Shown here in pieces: positions 55,636 to 64,000 of a DNA stretch of 64,000 nt. The notes under the pieces were generated by a model. The model made no database searches and was not told the DNA's origin. It was given only the letters and a program-made list of their open reading frames with translations. Every line of letters starts with the position of its first letter. Position 1 is the first letter of the stretch. This DNA is from Phytophthora hibernalis (lineage: Eukaryota > Oomycota > Peronosporomycetes > Peronosporales > Peronosporaceae), in assembly GCA_012656075.1 (NCBI GenBank), contig JAAKBF010000151.1:124001-188000 (forward strand), read 5' to 3'. Both the position numbers and the translations under genes were made by a program.

Positions 55636-55989
55636 CTGACTGGAAGTATATGGCTACTCTGCGGCACAGCCTTGGCCAATTAGACACGAACACGAAATTG
55701 GCTAAAAATTATTTAGTAACGAACAGGGCAAGAATCACCAGCTTGGTTAACACACGTGTCAGGACTGCCATGTTCTCCGGAGTAGGTACCATCACCACAA
55801 CCTGCAACACCCAGGTCGTCTTCGCCACTTTTAGCATCTCCAGATATACATTCGGCGTTTTCAAGTGCACAAACATGATCCAGATGCTGTAACAAATCAC
55901 CGTCATCATCACCCGTTATACGATCAATGCACACGTTGTGTTGAGAAGCCGAAGCCGAAATAGAAATTCAGGTTGAGTATATTCTTTGT

Positions 55990-56500
55990 GCTTCACATCT
56001 TCATTGCAGTTGCAGATATAGCTTTCACATCTAAGTCACATTGGTCGCTCTCCGCGCAACACGAATTGGTACCACATGGGTCTGCATAATGAACACCACA
56101 GCCGCACACAACAACACAACCCACCGTTTCATCACCTCCTGTGCCGCTGATGGCATCCTTCCCACAACGCCGAGGAGTTCTGCAACCCCAAGACGCATTA
56201 TGCTGGCGACAAACCGAACTGCCGCAGTCACCGAGAGGATCACAACGCAATCCAGCCCTGCCATCACCCCCACGAGAGCCCACGCATTCACAACGTCCAC
56301 AGAAAGAACAACGAATCCAGCTTTCACCACCACGAGTTAGAGCTTTCCAATTCGGCAGCGTCGTTGAGAAAAGCCAGTAGGTCGTCGTCATCTGCTGTGG
56401 GGCGAGTACGTTTCGGATTTGGCTCGGACGCCGCGGAAGTATCGTCATCCGTGGTGCCACTGCTGCCGGTACCAACGCCGCGCAAACGCTTCCTGGGCAT
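55990..56500 (-). pseudogene. Helitron N-terminus: acidic leader and cysteine-rich region
   Basis: Starts at ATG 56500 (MPRKRLRGVGTGSSGTTDDD, PNPKRTRPTADDDDLLAFLNDAAELESSNSWW), basic then acidic, ending at 56333-56324. A second frame then has at least 16 cysteines in 120 residues (RCSFCGRCECVGSRG, GCVVVCGCGVHYADPCGTNSCC) ending 55993. The spacing is not one I can assign, but pairs CxxC and CxC suggest zinc binding. Joined by one frame change near 56330. It is probably the N-terminal zinc-finger part of the Helitron protein. Confidence 0.5.
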
Positions 56501-56554
56501 CGGTGCGTCGCCCCTAGGCCGCAAATTCTAAAATGGGACGAACTAGATCGCGCT

Positions 56555-56577
56555 GGGGCTCTCTACTAGAGAGCCCC
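56555..56577. repeat. Perfect hairpin at the 5' side of the Helitron
   Basis: GGGGCTCTCTACTAGAGAGCCCC: 11-bp arms around one base. Its inner part reads TCTCTAGTAGAGAG on the minus strand, starting with the TC expected of a Helitron 5' end, 55-77 bases upstream of the start codon. May mark the transposon end or an initiation structure. Confidence 0.75.
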
Positions 56578-56689
56578 CGCGTGTAGTGAATCCTTTGGGC
56601 GTAATGCGTACTGGCCTGATTTGTAGTTTCTTAGGCCAACTGACCACCAAGTGTGGCCCAGTTTGCAGTGTTGTAGGCCAATTCGAAGC

Positions 56690-57430
56690 TGATTTGCTGC
56701 AAAGTTACGTACAAATGATGTGGTACGAGTCGACAAAAACGGCATTATTATACCGGCAAAGCCTCCGCGTGGCCCTGTAGTCTTACCAAAAACAGCGATT
56801 TGTATGGGCGATACAATTAGAGAGTCTAATGACCTTGGTTGAGATACAATACAAATAGTGCTTTGCAGGCCGCATTTAATTTAACTAATTTAATGTTTAT
56901 TTAATGCCGTTTATTTGAACTCACAAACTCTTCAATCTTCTGTTCGGGCGATTTGAAGTCTAATGACCTTCGCCAGTTGCGTACAAATGGTGTGGAATGA
57001 ATCAGTCGGCATACCAGCAGAGTCACGCCGCCGCTGGAGTGAATCAGTCGGCATACCGGCAAAATCACGCCGGCGGTCGCGTGGTCTTTTATAGTCTTAC
57101 CAACAAATAGCAATCTGTATGGGCTTTACAATTATCAAGTCCAATGGCTGGGTTTCTTGGGTATACATGTAAGTGGTGTGGAGTGGATCAGTTGAAGTGG
57201 ATCAGTCGGCATACCGGCGGAGTTACGCCGACGGTTGCGTGGTCTTGTAATCTTACCGAACAGAGATTTGTATGGACAATACAATAAGCAAGTCTAATGG
57301 CCTTCGCCACTTGCGTACAAGTGGTGGCCATACCGGTACGATTACGCCGACTTTCGTGGGTTTAGTAGTCTTACCAAACAGCGTTTGTATGGGATTTACA
57401 ATTGTCAAGTTTAATGGCCTAGGAAAAACC
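56690..57430. repeat. Diverged tandem array, about five units of 115-180 bp
   Basis: Units run AAGTCTAATGRCCTTCGCC..., GTACAAATGGTGTGG, ATCAGTCGGCATACCGGC, ..CACGCCG..., CGTGGTCTT, TAGTCTTACCAAACAGCG, TTTGTATGGGCTTTACAATT. The AGTCTAATG anchor occurs at 56826, 56958, 57138 (AGTCCAATG), 57292 and 57407 (AGTTTAATG), so spacing is irregular. Similarity is partial and each unit has gaps. No ORF of note. 57430-57680 contains nothing recognisable. Confidence 0.75.
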
Positions 57431-57682
57431 GGTATGATCACGCACCACCGGACCCCCTGCCCGCTAATGCTACCAAGCTTAGTTTTTGTATACCTTCCCG
57501 CTCCTTACTTAGATCCAGTCAGCTGGCCTAGAACCCAAAAGAACGCGTTTATAACGCGTATAGTAAGCGTTATTTGGCCGTACTTTTCGAATTTGAGCCA
57601 AAACCGGTAGTTTCGCAAAACTCGGGTGCTAACGACAGTTCTAAACGAACTGCGAACTGATATTTAAAACAACAAGGTCTCC

Positions 57683-58057
57683 ATGCTGTGTATTGTGGCG
57701 AAGTATGTAAGCTCTGCTGCTTCTACCTTGGTAGATTTACGTTCGCGGACGGTGTGGCCACTCGGTCTCAACGACCGTGGGGTTCGTGGGCTTGGGGACG
57801 GAGGCGCAGTTAATGTGGGTGAGGTTCACCGACGCAACGCGAAAGGAAGGGGTGTTCGTGCAATGGTACAGGTGCACAAACGTCGTGCACGTGCTCGACG
57901 AGCACATGAAGCGCTTGCGCCCACCGCCTCCTCGTTCAACCTTGAAGTGTTGCTTGGGCGTAGTCTTGTAATGCCGAAGCACCATCAGGAAACTCTTGAC
58001 CCTCTTCCGGCGGGGAGGCCATGCGGGGTATGCGGCGCAACGCTGTGGGACTTCTAA
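57683..58057 (-). pseudogene. Possible MULE-type N-terminal zinc-finger fragment
   Basis: The minus strand (57985-57737) reads FLMVLRHYKTTPKQHFKVE, GGGGRKRFMCSSSTCTTFVHL, and SFRVASVNLTHINCASV: a Cys-x5-Cys ... His-x-x-Cys arrangement like the FLYWCH/WRKY-GCM1 finger at the start of some MULE transposases. No catalytic part follows. The plus-strand open frame across the same bases looks like its shadow. Weak call. 58060-58390 contains no feature I can name. Confidence 0.3.
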
Positions 58058-58389
58058 AGTGCTGTTCGTGTTCTAGCTATTGCACGTGCAAGACTTCGAT
58101 TCGGTTCGTACGATACACGGCAGCTGCCGTCGTACCTCCGTGTTATTTGACTTAATCAATGAGCACCTTTAAAGACTTTTAGAAATTGCCCGAAACTTGG
58201 CGGTTTGACATTGCGAACATAAGTCTGTGAGCAGCTTTCACGCCAGGTCAAACCGTCGAGTTTCAGGCTCGAAATGGTTGTTGCCCGTCACTACAAGGTA
58301 CTGAAGTGCACTGTAGAATGGTGCTGCACAACGCAACTTGCACGTTTTGTTGTGTTCAAGACAAAGTATATTGGTCAATTCTGACTATT

Positions 58390-59160
58390 TACCTTGTAAT
58401 ATACACACGCATCGATGTGGATGAATTCTTTGCCGTCGCAGACTGAATAGCCACGAATTTAACGCTCTCCTTGCGAGTGAGGCCGCTGACGATCACGGAT
58501 AGCGAGACTTGGCGAGCGAGGCTCGTGTGGCAACCTTGACTCGGACGGGTAGATGGCGTGGACGTGAAAACTCCACCGACCGCGTTGGGGATCAGCACGA
58601 ACATGTCGTGAAATGATGACCGCGTACACGATCCAGCACACGCTGTTGAAGAAGGTCACGAGGCACATGGTGAACGGCATGGAGGTGGTCGTACCACCTT
58701 CGGATCGTGGCCATTGGTGAGCCGTAGTTGCCAAGGGCTGTACCGATTGAGATGGCGCCCATTGTCGTGCCCACCTCAGACTTTGTCTGCCCTGTCGTGC
58801 CTGCTACACCGAGAACGCCACTACCAGGATGACCGCCATCGCACCAATGCAGAGCTTGTGTACTGATCATCGGTTTTCCGTCCACCGGTAGTAGATGCCG
58901 AAGAAGAAGATCCAGGTGACGAGCTCAAACGCCGACGTGCTTAGCAACGGGAAAATGTTGTCGCTCAAAAAGCCCAAGTCAGCACGTTACAATTCACGAA
59001 TAGCACAATCACCGGGAGGACGACAACTTCTCCAGTAGTCTAAGACTTGTGCTCGCGCCAGAAGTCAGGTCACAGCGACCGCACCAGGACGGATGAGATG
59101 GTGGTCAACACCATGAACGCAGACCCCGCGCTTGGCATGGCTTTGGTAAATGAGTTATTG
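58390..59160 (-). pseudogene. SWEET sugar transporter, broken copy (minus)
   Basis: From about 59115 down, the frames give VLTTISSVLVRSL, TTGEVVVLPVIVLFVNCNVLTWAF, SDNIFPLLSTSAF, FGIYYRWTENR, then STQALHWCDGGHP.. VLGVAGTTGQTKSEVGTTMGAISIGTALGNYGSPMATI, SMPFTMCLVTFFNSVCWIVYAVI and MFVLIPNAVG. These are the two MtN3/saliva triple-helix bundles of SWEET sugar uniporters (TTGEVSVLP and YASP-type GSPMATI, SMPFTM). Several in-frame stops and at least four frameshifts break it. Transports sugars through membranes when intact. It faces away from the second copy at 59740. Confidence 0.8.
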
Positions 59161-59739
59161 AGGCTTGTGTGTGTGGACGCTGTTGCGTCAAGAGGCACAA
59201 GCGATAGTGACGATTTTTAATAATCCATGGCGACCAGCGAGGTGACATGTACACGTTGCTACGCTGAGCGTGTCGGAACGGAGCTTACGCGCCAGCAATG
59301 CTAACGTCCAGTTTTCTCCCGACTCGTCGACTGTACTAGCCAGCATACCTTGTTGCCTTTTGGTCGACGAGCAATCGTGGCGCGCAATCGATTCATGTCG
59401 CATATATCATTTCGGACTAATCATAGAGAGCATAAAAATTAAGGTTGTCCTACAATCTAGATTGGCCTGATGAACCTATGCGATGGGAACATTGTTAACT
59501 TCCACCAGGCCATCGCTGTTGAAGATATCCGCGACCATCCAGCGCTATCCATTCTGCCGCCTCTCCAGGACAGCTATTGTAGCCAACGCCAGAGATCGTT
59601 GGTTGCGGGGTCCTTGGGGTTTCGTAGGAAGCGTGGACATGCATGATGCATTGCATCCTCTTGAGAGCATTCGCTGATTCGCCTTCGATATCACACCGCG
59701 CATCGCCCAAATTCTTAGAAGCGACCCCTTACAGGAGGT

Positions 59740-60400
59740 ATGAGTACACACACCTCAGCAGTACTCGTGGCCAAAGTGCTGACCATCCTCACGACTCTCA
59801 TGATGCGATTCTCGGGACTTTCGACGAGTGTACAAAACCACAGCACCGGAGAAATGTCGGTCATGCCATGCCTCCTGCTCTTCGTCAATTCCAACGCAGT
59901 CATGTTCTACGCCATCCCCATCGACGATATACTGCCACTACTCGCGGCTTCGATCTTAGGATCGCCACGGGCGTCTTCTTCAACTATTTTTTCTACCGCT
60001 GGACAGCACACAAGCGCCACGTCATGATGACTTTCATCGTCGCCTTCTTTGTGTGTGCCATCATTACGATTTACAGCGTCCTCGCCATCGACGGGAAAAC
60101 GGGTCAGTCACACTCGTCGGTAGACACGACCATGGGATTCATGACAATTGGTACGTCTATCGGAGTGTACGCGTCGCCGATGGCGACTATTGTGCGTGTT
60201 ATCCGGACTAAAACTGCATCGTCGATGCCATTTACGATGGGTATTGTGAGCGTGCTCAACAGCTTCTGCTGGGTGTTATACTCCGGATTGGTTGGTAATA
60301 TGTTCATTCTCGCTCCCAACATCGCTGGACTTGGACTGGGATCGACGCAGCTAATGCCCACCTACATCCAGTGCATCCTAAAATACTATGGAAGCGGAGG
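59740..60400 (+). pseudogene. SWEET sugar transporter, broken copy (plus)
   Basis: Starts near ATG 59740 (MSTHTSAVLVAKVLTILTTLMM). The first bundle has STGEMSVMPCLLLFVNSNAVMFYAIPIDDILPLLAA. After one frameshift near 59955 it continues TGVFFNYFFYRWTAHKRHV, IYSVLAIDG, DTTMGFMTIGTSIGVYASPMATIVRVI, SSMPFTMGIVSVLNSFCWVLYSGLVGNMFILAPNIAGLGLG. The YASPM and SMPFTM motifs of SWEET transporters are clear. The last helix and C-terminus are lost where the sequence changes to AT-rich filler near 60390. Divergent from the minus copy, 580 bp apart. Confidence 0.82.
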
Positions 60401-61508
60401 GTGGTCCATAGCCCACCCTCAATTATTGCATCTGAAAACGAAAATTGAAACATCAGTTATTGCAATTTTTAATGGAAGATTTCATTGGTCAAAATCCAGT
60501 TTTTCGTACTAGTGATTGGGTAAAATTCGTCACGTAACTGGGTTGAACAATCAATTATTGTAGGGTATCATCTTGCTCAGGAAATCAATTATGCGCCGCA
60601 TATTATGGCAATATATTGTTAGTATCATGTATTTTTAGGAAGCACTGCCTACATCTATCAACGGGGGACCCCAACGACGAAGCGGATCTGTCGGTCGTGA
60701 TTATCTCCCCGGTTCAAGATGTAGAATATGGATACAATCAAAAATTGGGCGGTTTCAGGAGTCCGAACTTTGTCGTACTTCAATTGCCGAAGGCACCATT
60801 GGAGCAGCATGGAAGGCACGTGTAAACTTTAAGCGGAGTTATAGTTTCGAAAGTGCATCTACAGCTCCTGGAAAGAAAAATACCTATACATGAAGAACAG
60901 CTCGTGAAACTGACACTAATAATTCACTGTTTGTCATTTATACTTCGAAGTATTATTTTACGGAAGTTGGACAACAGTTTTTAGCTTTAGGCTTATTTAC
61001 AACACCCATGCTGAACGGCGTCGACGACGATGTCTTGCGCCAACGTTCTGCATACAAAACGGTCCGAGCAGCGCTGATATATTCCCTGTCGTCGTTGCAA
61101 ACGTCGTAAAAAAGTAGTGCCCAAGGCGAGTCGGGCTGGCCAATTTTCTACATGTAGATATAGCGACAATGCTCCGATATATCCGTGCTACGCTTGGGCC
61201 AGCGATTGTAGTCCGCAGCAAAATTTACATCATGACGAATGTGATGATCGTCTAGTATCACAGCTTGTGCTTCCACTTTGGACCGGCAAAGGTGTAGAGA
61301 ATCTGTACGCTTCTACGGCGGGCGCTTCATCTTCTCTGAGCAATTATGATCCATATTTTCTGATCACATTGGACCCTACCGTGCAAGTTCTCATGGTCGT
61401 ATGACCTCCAGAATATTTTGATCAGCCAGTCGTCTTCATTGCACATATGTCCGGCTCGTGCAAAATGACTGAATCAGGTTCTTCATCACCAATTGAACCC
61501 GTAGAGAA
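60400..61508. other. No recognisable gene
   Basis: AT-rich filler after the truncated SWEET. CCCTCAATTATTGC (60416) and TACAATAATTG inverted near 60555 hint at a small insertion that removed the SWEET C-terminus, but the match is poor. The open frame at 61117-61404 (LVLPLWTGKGVENLYASTAG) matches nothing I know. Confidence 0.5.
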
Positions 61509-61509
61509 T

Positions 61510-62060
61510 CACCCCAGGAACTGGGTAGTTCTTTGATGCCAACAAAAACATTCGTCGTGATGGTTGAAGAACATCTTCATCGCGCTGGCACCGCAACCTT
61601 CAGTGTGTGCAGGATGAAGACACGTCTTGGTGGCCCGAGATTGCCCCGGCGTCAACTCTGCTACTCTATTCATCTCCCGGACAGCACAGCCTCCATACAC
61701 GCGAAAGCACTTACTCCATGAGCTCTAGACTCTTTGAAAGTCTTGTGAAGCCACTGCACGACTGGAAGTTGCCCCGATCGCGCTGCTTTCCACGATGTAA
61801 TTGTTCTTGTAGTGACAGTGCAGCTACTTCATCAGCCTGAGGTGCCCACCAGAAGCACAATATTTCAGCTCAACACTGGGGACCATGTCCTTTGGTTCAG
61901 AAGCCACTCCAGAATCCCTACGTGTCCACCCTTGGCTGCCAGCTATACGAACTCTCCTCGCCCAAATTTCACTTGAGACCTGGTAGTCTGGCTCGCAGCA
62001 ATGCTCCACTGCATCACCCACTGGTTCCCCACTCCTGCAGCCGCATAAGGCCACGATCCT
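61510..62060 (-). pseudogene. Ankyrin-repeat remnants (minus)
   Basis: In broken minus-strand frames: KGGHVGILEWLLNQ (about 61940-61900), SGQLPVVQWLHKTFKESRAHGVSAFACMEAVLSG (about 61785-61690). The pattern G-H-L-V-WL and the 33-residue style are those of the ankyrin gene at 62659-64000, but on the opposite strand, so this is probably an older neighbouring paralogue. 62170-62650 holds no gene except a 27-bp step repeat of GGTGCCTAATCTAA (62603 and 62630). Confidence 0.55.
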
Positions 62061-62658
62061 CTACGGACCCAATCTCCAGGACGAGGTCGTTCAGCCCAGC
62101 TGCGGTATTCACAAGGCCTCTCTTGCGTCGGCAGCTCACAGTTGACAGTCACGATCCCTCAGTCACTTAAGAATCTGAGACGGTTATGGGTGGTCGGAGG
62201 CAGAGAAAACTACCGTAGCGCGAGTGTCTACAGAAGATCGCGTACATCCTCGTGATCTCCATCCCATTTTCTCTAATTGAGGCAAGCTGAGGTTACTTCC
62301 TGGGGAGTTCTCAGTCATCAAGCTAAGCCAAATATCAACGCCACCAAAAATCGGCTCGGATAACGGCCAGGCATTGCCCAGTTTTCAATGCCAACGTCCT
62401 TGCTCAAAAACGTTTGGTGTTGCTTGGTCGCGTTAAGTGCGTCAACAAGTCCCACCTTATTGTCCAATCCGCGCTTTTACAGTCTACTTTCATCTAATCG
62501 GCATCTCGTTAAAAACGTTCGGTGCAGAGACACGTCTCTTCAATCCTAACGGGTGCACTCGAACTCATCAACTTCAGTCGACAATTCGCCTCGTGCCTCG
62601 CAGGTGCCTAATCTAACGGCCCTAGCTTCGGTGCCTAATCTAAGGACCCTCGTCTAAC

Positions 62659-64000
62659 ATGACGGCGTCTTGGGCCACGGAGCGCCGACTAGTCCGCGCC
62701 GCGCCGCCGCATAAAGCCGCGCGCAGTCGCTGTCTGCCACCGCTCTCGTGCGTGTTCGCGGCCCTGCGCAGCGCGTCGCCCGCCGTGGCCGCGCTCCCGC
62801 ACGTGCTGGCCACCATGAGCGCGTGCCTGGACAATTCGCCGCGCTTTTCCGTCCCGCGCGCGTGCTCCAGAGCCCCCAGAGGCGCCAAATTGCACCTGCT
62901 GGCGCGCCTCTACGCCGCCCAAGGCGCCGCGGAGCTGGATCCGCTGTACCGGCAGTGGGCGTTCGCGCGCGGAGCTGCCAACGCCGCGAAGCGCGGCGAC
63001 CTGCGCGTCATCCGGTGGCTCTGCGAGGAGTTTTACCCGCAGGGGCGCGTCACCGACGCTGTGGAGGCCGCGGCGCAGGCCGGACACGTGCGCATCCTGC
63101 AGTGGCTTTACGAGCACCACGCGCGCGTCTTCTGGGGCGCCAACGAGATGCGCGCGGCTGCACGCCTCGACCGCGTGGCCGTCGTCAAGTGGCTGCACGC
63201 ACACGGCGCCGCCGCTCGTGGGCATGAACGCCATCGAACTGGCAGCGCGCAACGGCAACATACAGCTGGTCAAATGGCTGCACACGACGAGGGGTCAGTG
63301 GTCAGGCTACGGCGCGGCGGAGGCGGCAGCGCAGGGCCATCTAGAGGTGTTCAAGTACATGATTAAGGGTCATTCTGTGCTTAGAGAGGGCGCGCTCAAT
63401 GAGGCCGCTGCTAATGGACATTTGGAGGCTGTGAAGAAGCTGGCCAGGCGCGCGCCCAGGCTTGTGACCACGAGGACGTCCACCGCGGCGTCGGAGCACG
63501 GACAGCTGCAGGTGGCCAAGTGGCTGCACGGCAAGAAGTTTGACGGTAAGTGCGTGCTGTGGACGACTGCGGCCTTGGACAAGGCGGCGACCAATGGGCA
63601 CTTGGAGATGGTCAAGTGGCTGCACCAGAACAGGTTCCAGGAGTCGTGGAAGGCGTGCACAAGGGACGCCATGGACGGCGCGGCGCGGAACGGCCACTTA
63701 CAGGTGCTGCAGTGGCTACACAAGCACAGACATGAAGGCTGCACGGTGCGTGCGATGGACGCGCGGCTGCCAACGGCCAGTTGAAGGTTGTGCAGTGGCT
63801 GCATGAAAACCGGTCAGAAGGCTGCACGCAGGACGCGATGAACGAGGCGGCAGCGAACAATCAGCTCCCGACTCTACGCTGGCTGCATCACCACAGACGG
63901 GAAGGATGCGGCACCGCGGCCATGGATGAAGCTGCCGGGGCGGACCACCTGCAAGTGGTGAGATGGCTGCACACACAGCGCCGTGAGGGATGTACTACCA
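62659..64000 (+). pseudogene. Large ankyrin-repeat protein, runs off right edge
   Basis: ATG 62659. An N-terminal region of about 100 residues (MTASWATERRLVRAAPP; VLATMSACLDNSPRF) precedes ankyrin repeats of the oomycete style: NAAKRGDLRVIRWLCEEF, AAQAGHVRILQWLYEHHA, ELAARNGNIQLVKWLHTTRG, EAAAQGHLEVFKYMIKG, NEAAANGHLEAVKKLAR, KAATNGHLEMVKWLHQNRF, GAARNGHLQVLQWLHKHRHEG and two more to the end. GC-rich (clearly above neighbours). Frame changes at about 63210 and 63765 interrupt it: both are single-base, in GC-rich repeats, and could be sequence errors, since the rest of the repeat register is perfect. Probably a protein-interaction scaffold; role unknown. Incomplete at the 3' end. The start context is plain; no TATA-like element stands out. 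Confidence 0.8.

Larger units (their letters stand above)
50189..56500 (-). mobile_element. Helitron (Rep-Hel rolling-circle transposon), near complete
   Basis: Minus-strand protein in the order acidic/Cys-rich N-terminus (56500-55990), DUF6570-like region (55635-55222), Helitron N-terminal and Rep nuclease (55235-53136), and Pif1-type helicase (53120-50189), a full Rep-Hel set. Rep nicks and joins single strands and the helicase unwinds. Frames are broken at about 55990-55640, 55228, 54040, 53668, 53136 (TAG), 51685 and 51608. Neither terminus could be fixed: a possible 3' CTAG lies at 50056-50059 on the plus strand (ACTAGT, 50055-50060), and a perfect hairpin marks the 5' side at 56555-56577. 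Confidence 0.88.

Noticed and set aside
62689..63285. A 198-codon minus-strand open frame
   Set aside because: Antisense shadow of the GC-rich ankyrin gene.

Overview
The window looks like a repeat-rich, gene-poor stretch of an oomycete genome, most likely a plant-pathogenic Peronosporales (Phytophthora-like) species. This is inferred from the mix of Ty3/Gypsy, pogo/Tigger, PIF/Harbinger, MULE and Helitron protein families, SWEET-type sugar transporters, large ankyrin-repeat proteins with WLH-type repeats, and a secreted dEER-motif protein. Where introns can be seen they are short (about 55-80 bp, GT..AG). There are no rRNA or tRNA genes, CRISPR arrays or bacterial operons.

Layout. 1-4825: decayed Ty3/Gypsy element A (gag end, protease, RT, RNase H, linker, integrase). 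4911-6238: large inverted repeat whose arms carry an ankyrin fragment fused to LTR-like sequence. 6300-7640: broken pogo/Tigger transposase in two opposite-strand pieces around another ankyrin fragment. 7640-9740: mostly unrecognised. 9741-11693: two convergent genes for secreted dEER-motif proteins with a C-terminal membrane helix, one intact and carrying seven 13-residue repeats, the other decayed. 12616-14821: frame-broken leucine-rich protein gene. 14979-16806: pogo/Tigger transposon complete with terminal inverted repeats and TA target duplication. 17586-19399: PIF/Harbinger transposase with a convergent coiled-coil partner. 19464-20925: LTR, primer binding site and gag start of another LTR element.

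20926-40251 is the dominant feature: a head-to-tail satellite of about 57 copies of a 341-bp unit, 19.3 kb long. It starts inside the gag-like sequence and ends against a decayed tyrosine-recombinase-like (Crypton-type) gene (40260-41130). Next come an unrecognised 237-codon ORF (41450-42163), a truncated second Harbinger (42245-43045), a MULE (43619-45460), the 3' half of Gypsy element B (45638-49570), a piggyBac-like MITE (49764-50046) and a near-complete Helitron on the minus strand (50189-56500). Then follow a diverged tandem array (56690-57430), a divergent pair of broken SWEET genes (58390-60400), ankyrin remnants (61510-62060), and a large ankyrin-repeat gene running off the right edge (62659-64000).

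Most coding sequences are interrupted, and many of the frameshifts sit exactly at homopolymer runs. Part of the apparent decay may therefore be consensus error, although substitutions that destroy catalytic residues (protease, RT, Helitron HUH) and in-frame stops show real decay too. The most interesting items are the satellite and its junctions, and the repeat-bearing secreted protein family.
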